DNA of 64,000 nucleotides from Sphaerulina vaccinii. Its lineage: Eukaryota; Ascomycota; Dothideomycetes; Mycosphaerellales; Mycosphaerellaceae. Position 1 is the first letter of the stretch, and every line of letters starts with the position of its first letter. The notes beneath the pieces were generated by a model. It was given only the letters and a program-made list of their open reading frames with translations. It did no database searches and was not told the DNA's origin. Location: positions 434,001-498,000 of the forward strand of contig JAKUDP010000006.1 in assembly GCA_022570795.1 (NCBI GenBank). The letters are read 5' to 3'. The translations under genes and the position numbers were made by a program. Shown one piece after another: positions 33,701 to 45,147 of the stretch.

Positions 33701-34220
33701 ATGTCTGCAGAACCCGAAACAGCGCCCAACGTCGCAGGAGACGAAGCCGATGCGCGCGATCCATCTGGTTTCTTGAGCGAGATCATTGGTGCTCCAGTTA
33801 CTGTGAAGCTGAACTCGGGAGTGGTCTACAAAGGTATGTATGCAACTTCTCGGTATCTGGAACAGACCTTCAATTTCCGTATATTGTCGATCTTCGTTCT
33901 GTCACAGAGTGCCGTATTTCTGTGGAACAGATGCTGATGATCTGCAGGAGAATTACAATCCGTTGACGGATACATGAACATCGCACTTGAAGACTGCAAG
34001 GAATATGTCAAGGGAAAGATGCTGAGGAATTATGGGGATGCTTTCGTGAGAGGGAATAACGGTATGTTTGAAGATCTGATTGATGCGTTTGTTCCGCTTC
34101 CCTACTTCAAAAGTAATGCGCCAGCGGTATTTGAGAGAAGCGGTTGGAGGTGAAACTTGACAGTTCATGCGCTGACTTGTGGTTCTAGTCATGTACATCT
34201 CAGCAGATGCTGCGCAGTGA
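33701..34220 (+). CDS. LSM6: LSm6, U6 snRNA / mRNA-decay ring subunit
   Basis: Exons 33701-33833, 33948-34061, 34189-34220, giving 92 residues. Introns are 114 and 127 nt. The Sm fold is clear: DPSGFLSEIIGAPVTVKLNSGVVYKG (Sm1) and the ELQSVDGYMNIALEDCKEYV segment, ending RGNNVMYISADAAQ (Sm2). LSm6 is part of Lsm1-7 (cytoplasmic mRNA decay) and Lsm2-8 (nuclear U6 snRNA). The last exon encodes only ten residues, so it is easily lost in automated calls. Confidence 0.95.
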
Positions 34221-34371
34221 GATCGACGGTTGAATAGACATGGCGCAATGGGATCGACGTTCAGGGAAAATGGCAGAGCATGTGGAGAAGGTGGCATTCT
34301 GCAAGCTGCAGTCTATGGTCTATGAGGCAGGCAGGCACTGTGAGAGCCTTGCCGAACTTGCCAAGAGAACT

Positions 34372-35385
34372 CTACCTGTACCGACTCGGATCCTCTGGAT
34401 CTCCAGTACGATCATGCTCAGGTCGCTGTACGTCGGTCAACTTCTCCCGTCCTTCTTCGGGAATCTTGCTCGTCCAAACAGCATGCGTGTAGCCGTGGAC
34501 AGTTACGTTACCATTAGCATCCTTCTCAGCATTCACAGCATCCATGAAGGTCTGCTTGGTCTTCGCCAATTTCTCACCCTCAAGCACTGCGATATGCGCA
34601 AGAGTCGCGTACCGCTCCCAAGCCTTCTCCGGTGGTAGAGATGCCTCGAATGGCTCTTCATGCTCACCAATTGGCAGACTGAACATCTGATCATCACTCG
34701 CAATGAGCAGAGACAGAGGTGTCTTCTTCACTTGCTCATCGAAGACTTTCTTCCATTCCATGTCGCGATATCGAGGCTCCTTGTCGTTTCCCTCCTCAGC
34801 TATTGACCAGATAAGGTCTTGGGCTGTAGCCTCCCACGCGGACGATGCAGTGTGATCTCGTGGCGCGTTGTAGTCTTCTATGTTCCACACCAGCCCTAGA
34901 ACGCCATGTGGTTGAAGAACGCGATGAATCTCTTTCAAAGCATCCATATTTGCGAACCAGTGGAAGCCCTGCGAGCGTTTTAGCTCGTGATCTCAAGTCA
35001 AGGAAACAGAAGAATGAAAGGGAGAGCCAAGACAACCTACCTGTGCAATAAAAACAGCATCTACACTCTCATCCTCTATAGTAGACACGCTATTCGCCAT
35101 ACCATTGATCACAGTCACGCCATCAAGCTTCTTCGCCGCAAGAACCTCTCTCATCTGCTCATGAGGCTCCACAGCTAGAATCTTGAACTTCTCATCTCTC
35201 GCAGCCAATGCTTCCGTGAATTTGCCAGTCCCTGCAGCCAAGTCCACGATTGTGGCATCTTTCTTGCCAGAGACTCGCGTTTGCTCTAGTAGGAATTGTA
35301 CAATAGTCGGTGAGTAAGTCGGACGATGTTGGTCATAGAGGCTTGATTTGGCGAAGCCATTCTGCGCTCGGGAATTCAGTTCCAT
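34372..35385 (-). CDS. Class I SAM-dependent methyltransferase
   Basis: Exons 35385-35041 and 34968-34372, giving 313 residues. The intron is 72 nt (GTAGGT...GCAG) and joins AVFIAQ to GFHWFAN. Motif I is VDLAAGTGKFTEAL, followed by LAVEPHEQMREVL and, in the methyltransferase-11 core, GVTVINGMANSVSTIEDESVDAVFIAQGFHWF and EIHRVLQPHGVLGLVWN. It resembles yeast Crg1/Tmt1-type small-molecule methyltransferases. Substrate unknown. It converges on LSM6 with 150 bases between stop codons. Confidence 0.88.
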
Positions 35386-37268
35386 GATTGCGGCTGAGGA
35401 TGTTTACTTCTTTGTATGCAATGCAATGCAATGCGGTATGCAGTCGTTGAGGCGGGGAAGTAGTAGTGCGTTCTGCAGGTTGGAGGATCGTTTCGTGAGG
35501 TTTTCCGAGAATTTCCAAGTTCACCCAAGACTGTGCCAGGATTTTCGTGCCGAAGAGGCGTTTCTTCCTGCGGTCGTTGTTGGAGGATGAGTTGAGTTGT
35601 GTGGTTCGGCTGATGCGAGGTCGTTTGCCTCTTCAGGGATTGTTTGACGTGTTTCAGATCGAGTTTTCAACAGCAGTAGTAGTAATGATCCTGCCAGCAC
35701 ATATCGAACGACAACTTGAGAGGATTGTTGATGACGATACAGTAGAAACACAAATCAGTGTTGTGGACAAGACTTGCTAGCGTCTTGTTGTGTGATGAAG
35801 TTCTTAGCGGCCACTCTATTCGAACCTCATCGTGTGGATCTCGTGGGCGGCGATCTTGCAAAGAAAGCGGACCGAGTAGCAGAAGCTTTCGACTTGAACC
35901 GCGATAATTTGCAAAAAACCTAACCGAAGACTCGGCCACAGCGATGAATGGTTTGATGAATGGTACAAAGCAGCTCACCGCACGAGGCCGACACGAGGCC
36001 AGAGATGGCACGACCTTGCCAGGATTTCCAGGAACAAAACTGGAGCTCTGGAGTGCACGACCTTTATTCTCCAGCACCTGCATATAAAAATGCTAGTGAG
36101 ATGAGGCTGCGCCACAATTGTATCAACGCGACGGCAGGGTTCGCGAGAAGCGCCTACGCAAGTCATGCAAGTACACAAAGATCATCATCGTCAAGCACGC
36201 TGTGCAGACACACCCGTATGGCCGCCGACAGAGTGGTGTGTGGTAGGTATACAGCTGGTCCCAGGCGTCGCCTTGTACGAGTTGGTGTCAATGCAGTTTC
36301 GGAGGTCTCGTCCGGATATAGTCTGAGGGTGTTGCGTGCTCAGCCTGGAATATGATATGCCTCCCAGCAGCACATCAACAGGCGGAGAAATACTGCAAAG
36401 AGGCAGGACTAGTCATCAATATCGGTGTTGAAAGTGGCAGCCGGATTGATTGATTTATATACAGAGAGGCGAGAAACTGACCCATGCCCAGCCAATAGTT
36501 GAAGCACGAAGCTAGCCACGGCAGCCGGAAAGAGGCTGTCTCCTTAAAATACGATGGCGCTAGGAATCGTTGGCCGTGTGTCTGAGCCTTGTGAGGAAGA
36601 CGGTTGTTTGGCCAGCATCATCCATCCGTTCGTTCGTTTTCTTCTTCACTACCTCATCAATTCACATTCGCTGTCGACGTTGTCGTCACGCTACACACCT
36701 TCGTTGCTGGGCTGGCAGTGAGGAATTTACTCTCTTGGAAACGCTCGACCTCTCCTGTAAGTTCATCCACCTGTGCACCCAATTCAGGCAGGCGCACACC
36801 TACCCTGCTCGCTCCCAGTGCAACCCTGGTGCAGGCATAGAAAGAGGAGCTGGCCGTCGGAAGTCGTGCCTGATGATCCTTGGATGAGAACGAACGCTTG
36901 CGACGCAATTTCTCGGGCATTCTTCACGCGATTACATGCCATTGCACAGCTCTATACCGACAGCAGGAATACGGGAGCAGAAGCAGCTCGAGCGCTGACG
37001 CCGTGGCAATACGCAGACTGAAACAGACGGTAGCACGCTCCTTCAATACAACTGTCTGTCGGGAGACCCAGTTCCCAGCCTTGACCAACGTACGAACTGT
37101 CTGTCACCTGGGACACGCCGATCGAACGACCCGACACACACATCCCACATCTCATGTGATACGCGACACGAACGATCTGTATATACTTAATTTGGCATTG
37201 GGCTCATGGGACAGTAAGAATTGGAGCAAGAGGCACCGGTCACGACCAACCGCCTGGGATATTGCTGA
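35386..37268. other. Divergent intergenic region, 1.9 kb
   Basis: No supported gene. The last ~700 bases, with a pyrimidine-rich stretch at 36620-36690 and short upstream ATG frames such as 36554-36721, look like a long promoter and leader of the large gene starting at 37269. Confidence 0.4.
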
Positions 37269-40200
37269 ATGAAGCGTCTATCTGGAACTTCAGCTATACC
37301 ACATAATACCGGCTTCATGCCAAAAGGGCTCAACTTGAAGGGATTCGGCCGGCGCAAGTCTTCCGGCAACGCTCTCGACTTCGAGCCGTCCGAGCGAGAC
37401 AGCGTGGTAGCCCCAGCACAATCGAGCTTCCGCGTACTCGAACGGCCGGATCCCAAGAAGTCAGCATCGTATGGGCGCGAGAAGCCCACAAGCGGCAGGG
37501 CGTTCAATTCTCCATTGAATGCACTGCCAGGCAAGAGTGTAGACAATTTGACACTCGGTCAGAACAGGTCGGTCGATCCCACAACAAGTAGTCAGCGCAG
37601 GGGATGGCCGCTAAATGGCACTAGGGGCAGCGGCGGCACTACGAATTCCGGAAGTAGTGGATACTACGAAAGCTCGAGCGCTTCGGCAAAGCACAGTTCG
37701 ACTTCGACTCTTCCTTCTTCAGTAGACCAAGAGCATCGCGGTGCAGACGACGAGGAGCTGTTCCCTCACCCACGAATGTCACTCACGACGGGCATGTACC
37801 ACAAGCTCAACGCACCAAATAACGAACCACCATTACCAGCGCCGCCGAAGTTCTCAACACGAGCAGCACGCGCCTTTTCTTTTGGCGGAAACAAGTATGC
37901 GAAGTCACCTTCGAAAGACAGCCCTCCTCCTATGCCGCCAGCACATAACAGCGGTGTCTCCATACCAGCTCCAACACCAGCTCCACGAAGTCATAGTCCA
38001 TACCGAGAAAGGGCAATGACAACAAGTAGCTATGCAAGCACCGCCGTGCCGACTGTGACCGATCTTAAGCTCTCTAGTCCGGACTTTGGCAACGATGACT
38101 TTGGCAACATGTTCGAGAGCCTGAAGAAGGAGCCTGCTCCGTCACCACCACCACATGCCCCTGTACATCGTACAGTAAGCGGCTCGACTACGGAAGCACA
38201 GAGCAATGCTTATGTGAAACAGGAGTCGGAGCCCATGTTCCCGCCACGAACACTCTCGAGAAATGCCTTCACGCCATCACCCAACCCACAAAAGCTGTCT
38301 CGTGCTGACAGCAGCTCTCCTTACTCGTGGGATGATGGAAGTTCCAACGACGGACTAGTATCTGCACGAGCCTCTCCGAGCTTGAACAACGGCGCGATGC
38401 CTGGACCAGCCGTTGGAGCTGGAATTGCTCAGGCGTTCCTTGGCAAGTCATCTCAATCTGGCTACGCAAGAGTGCCTGAGCGTTACAATTCTCCTGGTCT
38501 GGCATCTGTGGAAGACTTCTCGACCGGAGAAGTGAAGGAGAAAGAGCCCGCATACACGAGTCGACAAGCGCAGGTCGGTGATGAAGATCGGTGGACCAGA
38601 AAGGTTGAGCTGCGGGATGGAGCGCAAGGGCGAAGTTTGTCATCCTCCGCGTCGAACAGCAAATTGTCAACAAGCACCAATGCTACTACACGACAATCTC
38701 AGCAAGCACACGCCGGTGTTTCGCGCAATGGACCACCGTCACCGAATAGCTCCCTAGGAGATGCGCTCGAGAGCAATACCACAACGCCGCGTGCTGCTCG
38801 GAAATTGAACGCGCTCAACGAAGACTCCATGTTCGATGTCTCACCTGCTGGCCCAGCTTCTCGCGCGAACAGACCTGGCCTCCATCAACGCACTGAGAGT
38901 GGTGGTCCGAAGACGATGACAAAAGCACAGTATCAGGCTATGATGCGGCAAGGAGGACATAGTGAGGAGCAAAGCGAAGAGGAGGACTTGTCAGACGAAG
39001 ACTACGATGAAGAAGATGAAGTCGAACATGCCAGGAAGCTTGCAACACAACGGCGCAAACAGGAGGCCAACATGTCAGTCTACCGTCAGCAGATGAAGAA
39101 AGTCACTGGTGGTGGACCGACAGACTTGCCATCTGATGGAGCTTCAACTGCTCGACCTGGACCAAGCCGTGGCTCGACTGCACCAGCCGGCATTGGCTTG
39201 CACTTTGGTGGAATTGGTGGTCAGCCTCCCGAGGCAACGGTTCATGGCCGCCGGGATGACGACGAAGACGAGGATATTCCTCTCGGCATCTTGCAGGCAC
39301 ACAACTTCCCGAACAGCGGTCGACCGCCCACGAGGCTCGGCGAGAACGATCTCCACCAAAGGCGGACCTCTACTGCAGGATCTGTTATGAATGGCGGCGC
39401 TGGGCAGGGAAATCTGCCTCCGTTCGCTCGACGACTACCTCAGGATCCGTACTTTGGCGCCGGACTTGTCAACTCAAGCACTCGCGAGTCTTTGGCATTG
39501 AACAATCCTACAGCTTCCATCTATGGCGCACCCCCAGGAGCACCACAGCTTATGGTCCCAGGTATGCCAGGAACTCCCGGTGGTGGTCATCCTGGTGGAT
39601 TGGTTGGTGTCATCGCTGGTGAAGAGAAGGCTAGAGCTGCGAGGAGAGGCAGCCCTAATGCTGCTGCGATGATGAGTGGCGCTATGCCAGGACAGTTGCC
39701 GTCAAACATGGCTGGGCCACCTGGCATGCAACGTGCAATGTCGATGGGCAACATGGCACCTCCCTCGGTCTACAGTCCTAGTGGCATGCCGCCAATGCCT
39801 CCGATGCCTCAACAGTTCAACCCCATGATGATGGGTGGCATGCCTGGGATGATGCCTCAGATGCCACCAATGCCTCAAGACGCCAATCAGCAACAGATGC
39901 AGCAATTCATGGCCATGCAGATGCAGTTGATGCAAAACATGATCAACATGCAGCAGGCTCAGATGGGAGGACAGATGACACCCGGAGCGAGCATGCAACC
40001 GCAGCAGCAGGACTATCTCGGTGTCAACTTCAACAATGCAAACCGACCGAACTCAATGGCCAGCCAGCAGGGCTTTGCGCCTCCGAACCAAGGTCGCAGC
40101 ATGACTATGACCAGCCCTCCCAGCGGCTGGGGCAGTGCTGCAAACCCAAGTGGTCCTCGACCAAACAGCGCCATGCCTGGTTACGCACCTTCGATGAGTG

Positions 40201-40634
40201 GCGGTCTCGGCATGGCACAATCTGGACCTGGTGCCGGATACACACCTTCGATTGCACCAAGCGAGCGCAGCAACATCGGCATGCCGTCCCGATATCGTCC
40301 AGTCACCCAGCATGGCGAGCCATCACGGTCGCAGAGCATGACTTCGTCATTGACTCTGCAGCAGTTCGCATCACAACAAAACGCGCCAAACATCCCAGGC
40401 ACACCGTTTGGCGCGAATACTGTCCAGGCACCGAAGTCAACGATACGAGTGGTAGAGAAGCCAAGAGGCGCTCCAAAGGCGAGCAACAAACCTGCGGACG
40501 AAGACGAGGATGATGGCTGGGCAGATATGAAGAAGAAGCGTGAAGATAAGAAGAAGTCGAAGTGGAGCTTCCGAAAGGACAAGACCACTACCAACGAGCC
40601 GGCCTTGAGCGAGCTTTACCAACCCATGGATTAG
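37269..40634 (+). CDS. Large disordered Pro/Ser/Met-rich protein
   Basis: Single exon, 1121 residues. Almost all of it is low complexity: Ser/Gly/Pro-rich N-terminal two thirds, an acidic patch (EEEDLSDEDYDEEDEVEHARKLA, ~575-600), then a Met/Pro/Gln-rich region (850-950, e.g. MPPMPPMPQQFNPMMMGG). The end is a charged stretch with conserved-looking WADMKKKREDKKKSKWSFRK. A short EEKARAARRGSPNAAAM motif (~790) also looks conserved. No folded domain is seen. The Met/Gln/Pro region is the kind found in condensate-forming or scaffold proteins. I do not recognise the family and give no function. Confidence 0.85.
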   Translation: MKRLSGTSAIPHNTGFMPKGLNLKGFGRRKSSGNALDFEPSERDSVVAPAQSSFRVLERPDPKKSASYGREKPTSGRAFNSPLNALPGKSVDNLTLGQNRSVDPTTSSQRRGWPLNGTRGSGGTTNSGSSGYYESSSASAKHSSTSTLPSSVDQEHRGADDEELFPHPRMSLTTGMYHKLNAPNNEPPLPAPPKFSTRAARAFSFGGNKYAKSPSKDSPPPMPPAHNSGVSIPAPTPAPRSHSPYRERAMTTSSYASTAVPTVTDLKLSSPDFGNDDFGNMFESLKKEPAPSPPPHAPVHRTVSGSTTEAQSNAYVKQESEPMFPPRTLSRNAFTPSPNPQKLSRADSSSPYSWDDGSSNDGLVSARASPSLNNGAMPGPAVGAGIAQAFLGKSSQSGYARVPERYNSPGLASVEDFSTGEVKEKEPAYTSRQAQVGDEDRWTRKVELRDGAQGRSLSSSASNSKLSTSTNATTRQSQQAHAGVSRNGPPSPNSSLGDALESNTTTPRAARKLNALNEDSMFDVSPAGPASRANRPGLHQRTESGGPKTMTKAQYQAMMRQGGHSEEQSEEEDLSDEDYDEEDEVEHARKLATQRRKQEANMSVYRQQMKKVTGGGPTDLPSDGASTARPGPSRGSTAPAGIGLHFGGIGGQPPEATVHGRRDDDEDEDIPLGILQAHNFPNSGRPPTRLGENDLHQRRTSTAGSVMNGGAGQGNLPPFARRLPQDPYFGAGLVNSSTRESLALNNPTASIYGAPPGAPQLMVPGMPGTPGGGHPGGLVGVIAGEEKARAARRGSPNAAAMMSGAMPGQLPSNMAGPPGMQRAMSMGNMAPPSVYSPSGMPPMPPMPQQFNPMMMGGMPGMMPQMPPMPQDANQQQMQQFMAMQMQLMQNMINMQQAQMGGQMTPGASMQPQQQDYLGVNFNNANRPNSMASQQGFAPPNQGRSMTMTSPPSGWGSAANPSGPRPNSAMPGYAPSMSGGLGMAQSGPGAGYTPSIAPSERSNIGMPSRYRPVTQHGEPSRSQSMTSSLTLQQFASQQNAPNIPGTPFGANTVQAPKSTIRVVEKPRGAPKASNKPADEDEDDGWADMKKKREDKKKSKWSFRKDKTTTNEPALSELYQPMD

Positions 40635-41767
40635 AAGTCCGTGCGATATCGCAAAGTCGTTGATGAGGATCGCAGTTTTTGGAAAAGGACAATTCGAGGT
40701 CGAAACCCGTTTCGAAGCACGCATGATGCATAATGGCTGCATACTAGACTGCGTTTGGCATTCTCCTTGGATGGCACCACCTGTTTGTGAGCATCATCTT
40801 TCTGCGCAACCACAGGATCGAATACCCACACGCGAACGGGTTGGGCAGGCATGTTTATTATTCTTCGTTCATCTTGCTGTTCATAATTGCATTGCGTGGG
40901 ATACAAAAGGGGCAGGATTGGACAAGGTGGGAAGGGCGGGGAAATGCGTTTCCTCTCTGGTTGGGATAAAATCTGGGAAGTTGCGATCGAAAGGCGACGA
41001 AGATGTGTGAAAAGAGAAAATGACGAGCAAGATGCTACTGTATTGTTATTGTGAGCTGAGCTTTTGAGCTGGAGAGCAAAGAGTAAGGGACAAGCATGCA
41101 CTTGCAGCTGGTCGGATGTGCCGACACTGCGAGTCTGGGAGTAGAGAGAGACTACTTATTAGATATCGTGTTAATACCTTAATCTGGCAGGGTATTTCTT
41201 CACTCGATCAAGAAGACCGCAAACTCGAACCTGTGATAGGACAGATGGTTAGCTTCGTGGTGCTTGACCTTTCTGCTCACTCGGACGAGTCTGGCGACAC
41301 CACAACTCTGGACCGCCTACGCCTTCTCAACATCAATAGATATCATCGACCGCTGGTTGGCTGCGTAATGTATCACCCGCCATGGCACGGATCCTACAGT
41401 ATCTGACAGTGATGATCGACGCTATTTGCCACGTTTACGACTTGCCATGTGCGCGGCTGAAGTTGGCTCCTTGGTGGTTTCCGGTCCACCTGGGGAAAAC
41501 GTGGAGAAGAGCCGCTCTGGTATACTGAGCGAGGAAGGAGAGGCGACATACTGCTCGAAGAGACTTGCTGGGCTGCGGGGTTGACTCCTTGGTTGTCTTG
41601 TTGGCGATCTTGGCTTGCCACAATGGATGGCTTTACAGTGACCCTACTACCTTGGGCACTATAGCTGATGGCTTCGCTGGACACAGCTTGTTGGGAAGCA
41701 TATAAGTTAGCAGAGCCTCCATGGGCGTCTCTCTCCTCACTGCCTTTGCCACTCTACTTTCGGCAAC
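40635..41767. other. Intergenic, 1.1 kb
   Basis: No gene supported. It holds the 3' flank of the disordered protein gene and the promoter of the transporter. Confidence 0.4.
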
Positions 41768-43443
41768 ATGGAGAAACACACTACCACCCAGCATGCTTTC
41801 AAGGCATCTGACGATGTGTTCATCGAATATCAGCAAGATTCAGAAACAGGAGAAAAGATCCTCCATCCAGTTGGCAAAGTCGACTATAGCGGAGCTGCTT
41901 CGAAGACCGATCCTCGCGAGATTGCGTTGGTCAAGAAGTTGGATATATACATCATGCCGATGCTATGGCTCATGTACTGGCTTAACTACCTTGACCGGAA
42001 TGCCATCACGCTTGCGAAGCTCAATACTCTGGAGGAGGACACGAACATTACTAGCACGCAGTATCTTACTTGCGTTTCTATCCTGTTTGTGGGATATATT
42101 GCCGCTCAGGTCCCTAGCAATATGCTTATTACACGCGTGAGGCCGTCGTATTGGTCTATGGACACGGAGTGATCAGTAGAGAAGTCACTGACAAGATGCA
42201 TAGTCTGCTTACCCGCTTCTTCTTGGGTATCGTGGAGGCTCCTTTCTACCCCGGCGCGATCTGGTTGCTTGGGATCTTCTATACAAGGGAAGAGATCGCG
42301 ACTCGTATTTCAATCCTATACTCTGCCAACATGTTTGCCATGTGCTCAGCTGGACTGATTGCGATTGGTGTTTTCGATATGCACGGCATGGTATGTACAC
42401 TCGACTGATAGACTCCAGTGATATTCTGACAATCTCGTAGGCTGGAATTTCTGGATGGCAGTGGCTTTTCATGTAAGATCGCCATCGACAGATCGCGAGA
42501 GTAGCCCGAAATACTGACATGCTTGACAGCATCCAAGGCGCCGTTACACTTGTCGTAGCGATTGCCTCGTTCTTCATCCTGCCCAACCAACCTCTGCAAA
42601 CGTGGTGGCTTACCGAAGAGGAGCGTCAACTGGCACATGATCGAGTGAGACGAGACACTGTACAAGTTGAGACCTCTACAGGTAGTGTGCAAGGTCTGCT
42701 GGTCGCCATTCGCGACCCACGTCTTTGGCTCTTCATCTTTATGCAACATATGCATTTGGCTGGTATGTGCTCATTATCAACAAGGAGGTGCGCACTTGCT
42801 TACAGAACCCAACAGCAAATGGTTTCAAGAACTTCATGCCAACCGTCGTCGAGACTCTTGGATTTGATGACCAGAAGGTCACTCTGTAAGTCTTCGCGGC
42901 CTATATAGATATACCCTCATTCGTTCTAGGGCGAATGATATGAAATTCTCCAGCGCCCTCACAGCCCCACCCTACTTCCTCGCCGGCGTAATCTCAATCC
43001 TCTGGGCCACCTCCTCCGGCCACTTCAACGAACGAACATGGCATCTCACCATCGCAAAAGCCATCGCAGTCCTCGGCTTCGTCCTCGGAACCGTAACCCT
43101 CAACACCGGCGCTCGCTACTTCTCCATGATCCTCTTTTCCGTCGGAACTTACTGCGCCAACAGTATTATCTATGGTTGGGTCTCCGCGACTTGTGGGCAG
43201 ACCGTGGAGAAGAAGGCTAGTGCTTTGGCTTTGACGAATACGTTGAGTAATGTTGCTTTTGTTTGGACGCCTTATCTTTGGCCTAAGGAGGATGGGCCGT
43301 TGTTTAGACCTGCGATGTTGAGTAGTGCGGGATTTAGTATTGCTTGCGCTGGGGCGGCTTGGGTTATGAGGTTTTGGTTGAAGAGGGCGAATCGGAAGTT
43401 GAGGATGAGTGAGGATGAGAGGGGGTTGAGGTATGCTTATTAG
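41768..43443 (+). CDS. MFS transporter, Dal5/ACS family, TM3 region damaged
   Basis: Model exons 41768-42153, 42204-42390, 42441-42472, 42530-42762, 42816-42885, 42954-43443. Recognisable Dal5-type blocks are IMPMLWLMYWLNYLDRNAI, LTRFFLGIVEAPFYPGAIWLLGIFYTREEIATRISILY, WWLTEEERQLAHDRV, NGFKNFMPTVVETLG and YGWVSATCGQTVEKKASALAL. These permeases import allantoate, nicotinate, vitamins or similar anions with protons. Between RPSYW and LLTRF the sequence changes frame, and the ~20 residues of TM3 are mostly missing. A 50-nt intron (42154-42203, weak GTCTAT donor, CTGAC branch) would join the frames but yield a protein without TM3. Part of TM3 (GVIS...VTDKMHS) is still readable in the other frame inside that interval. 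The gene may therefore be a recent pseudogene. Confidence 0.8.
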
Positions 43444-43589
43444 ATCCTAGATGGAGACGTTAAAGGCCGGTTGCTGGGCTCAACGACATCACGATGAAAT
43501 GAATGAAGCTTGCACAATCATGCCATACTGTGGACTCCGCGCAGAAACCGGTCTATTGTGTTCGAGCGGCTTTATATGGACAAGTTCGA

Positions 43590-44790
43590 AAGACGATATG
43601 GAAGTGTCCTGCAAAAGGCAAAACAATGGCCCTCGCCTTCGAACTGTAAGCCATTACGAACAAGACCCCAACATGTCAAGCGTTAGCTATACTAACGACT
43701 TACTGACTGAGCCAAAGTGGGCTTGACGACTGTTGCAGGTACTTCAGAGATAGTCGTACATGAATGTTGACTACGAGATATGCAGACAGCAAAAGGAAGG
43801 AAGGAGTTGTCTTCAACAACAAGAAGAAGGAGACACGAAGCAAAACAATCGCGTTCGTCTCTGGGACTAACACCGAAGACAATGACATACAGGCTGCTAA
43901 GGCCTGCAACCGGAATCTCGCTATGTAGGTTGTCAGGCGTTAGTTGAGACTGACGACTTACTGACTGAGCCAAAGTGGCTTAGACGGCTGTTGAAGTGAG
44001 CAAAGCTGAGACTGTATATGGTTCTCAGCACTGCCGATGCCTCAGCAAAAGTCACCTTAGGACCAAAAGAAGGCAGTCGAAAGCAAAACAATCGCCCTTG
44101 CTCCCATGGCTAAAGCGGAGATGAGAAGCTTCAAGTCTTCGACTTGAAGCAGCGAATAGCCAACACAGGTTGTCAAGCGTCAGCTATGCCAACGACCTAC
44201 TGACTAGGCCATTGAGGTTGGACGACTGTTGAAGTAAGTAAAGTAGAAGCTGTATATATAGCTCCATCCGTCTTAGCAGCCAGAGCCAAAAAGTCATAAT
44301 TTGCTTTTCGCTCACTCGAGAAGTGAGCTGCGAGAAGCAAAACGATCGTCCCCGTCTCGGGCTCTCGAAAGAAAGCATGGGAAGCGAGCTATAGGTTCAA
44401 CTCGAGCAAACATCCTCATAGTGACTTGTCAAGCATTAGCTATGCCAACGACTTACTGATTGAGCCATTACTGCTGGGCGACTGTTGAAGTGAGTGGAGA
44501 GAATGCTGTATGTAGACCTCCAATGCTAGAGTTCGCGATGAGCAAAAGTAGCTATCTCTCTGTCAGTTGACGAAGTTGTAGAACAGAAGACAAAACAATC
44601 GCACCCTTCTCCATGGTCGAAGGGCCGACGACCTCTTCGAGGCCGATTGGGACCTCAAAGTGACGCATGTCCTGCAACTGATCAAATGTTAGCCGGACTA
44701 ACAACTTACTGATTGAGCCAGAGTGGCTTGGACGACTGTTGACATGAGGACAGATATGGCTGTATATGAGGCTCCAGTGTCGTAGGCTTC
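43590..44790. repeat. Tandem repeat array 2 (five units, ~240-258 bp period)
   Basis: Five units, same family and orientation as 1740-2620. Block A has the consensus GTCAAGCGTTAGCTATGCCA followed by ACGACTTACTGACTGAGCCA and GGACGACTGTTGAAGTGAGT. Its CGACTTAC element lies at 43696, 43954, 44193, 44449 and 44702. Block B (GCAAAACAATCGCCC-like) lies at about 43619, 43841, 44084, 44337 and 44590. A third weak block, GCTGTATATRGCTCC, follows block A by about 60 bases in units 2-5. Inter-block sequence is not conserved. Some units form a short stem in block A (AGCCA-AAG-TGGCT at 43968-43980). No coding frame spans the units. Confidence 0.85.
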
Positions 44791-45147
44791 AGAAGGGTGT
44801 TTTCGTATCACACATGGGGAAGATTGGAGCCTTGGTAATTGGCGTTAGGCCAGGTCTTATCACATCTCGAATCGATATCGATCTTGTTCGTACTTCTCAT
44901 GGTTTGTGTGCTCTGCGATGAAGCGTGAAAGTCGCATGCAGAAGCTATGCCTTCAAGCCATACACGCATGGTGCTGAAGCTATATCCTGTGGCTTCCGAC
45001 CAAAGTACCTATCTTGGCTGTCCCGCTTCTCATGTCTCATCGGCGCATGTCATGGCCTGGTTCTCGATAGGCTCGCAGAGACCACCATCATAGCCTTCGG
45101 AAGTCTAGGCAAAATATCCTGATGTCGCCTTCTCATAGACTAGACTC
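44791..45147. other. Intergenic
   Basis: No gene seen. It separates the repeat array from the 3' end of the THOC5-like gene. Confidence 0.4.
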
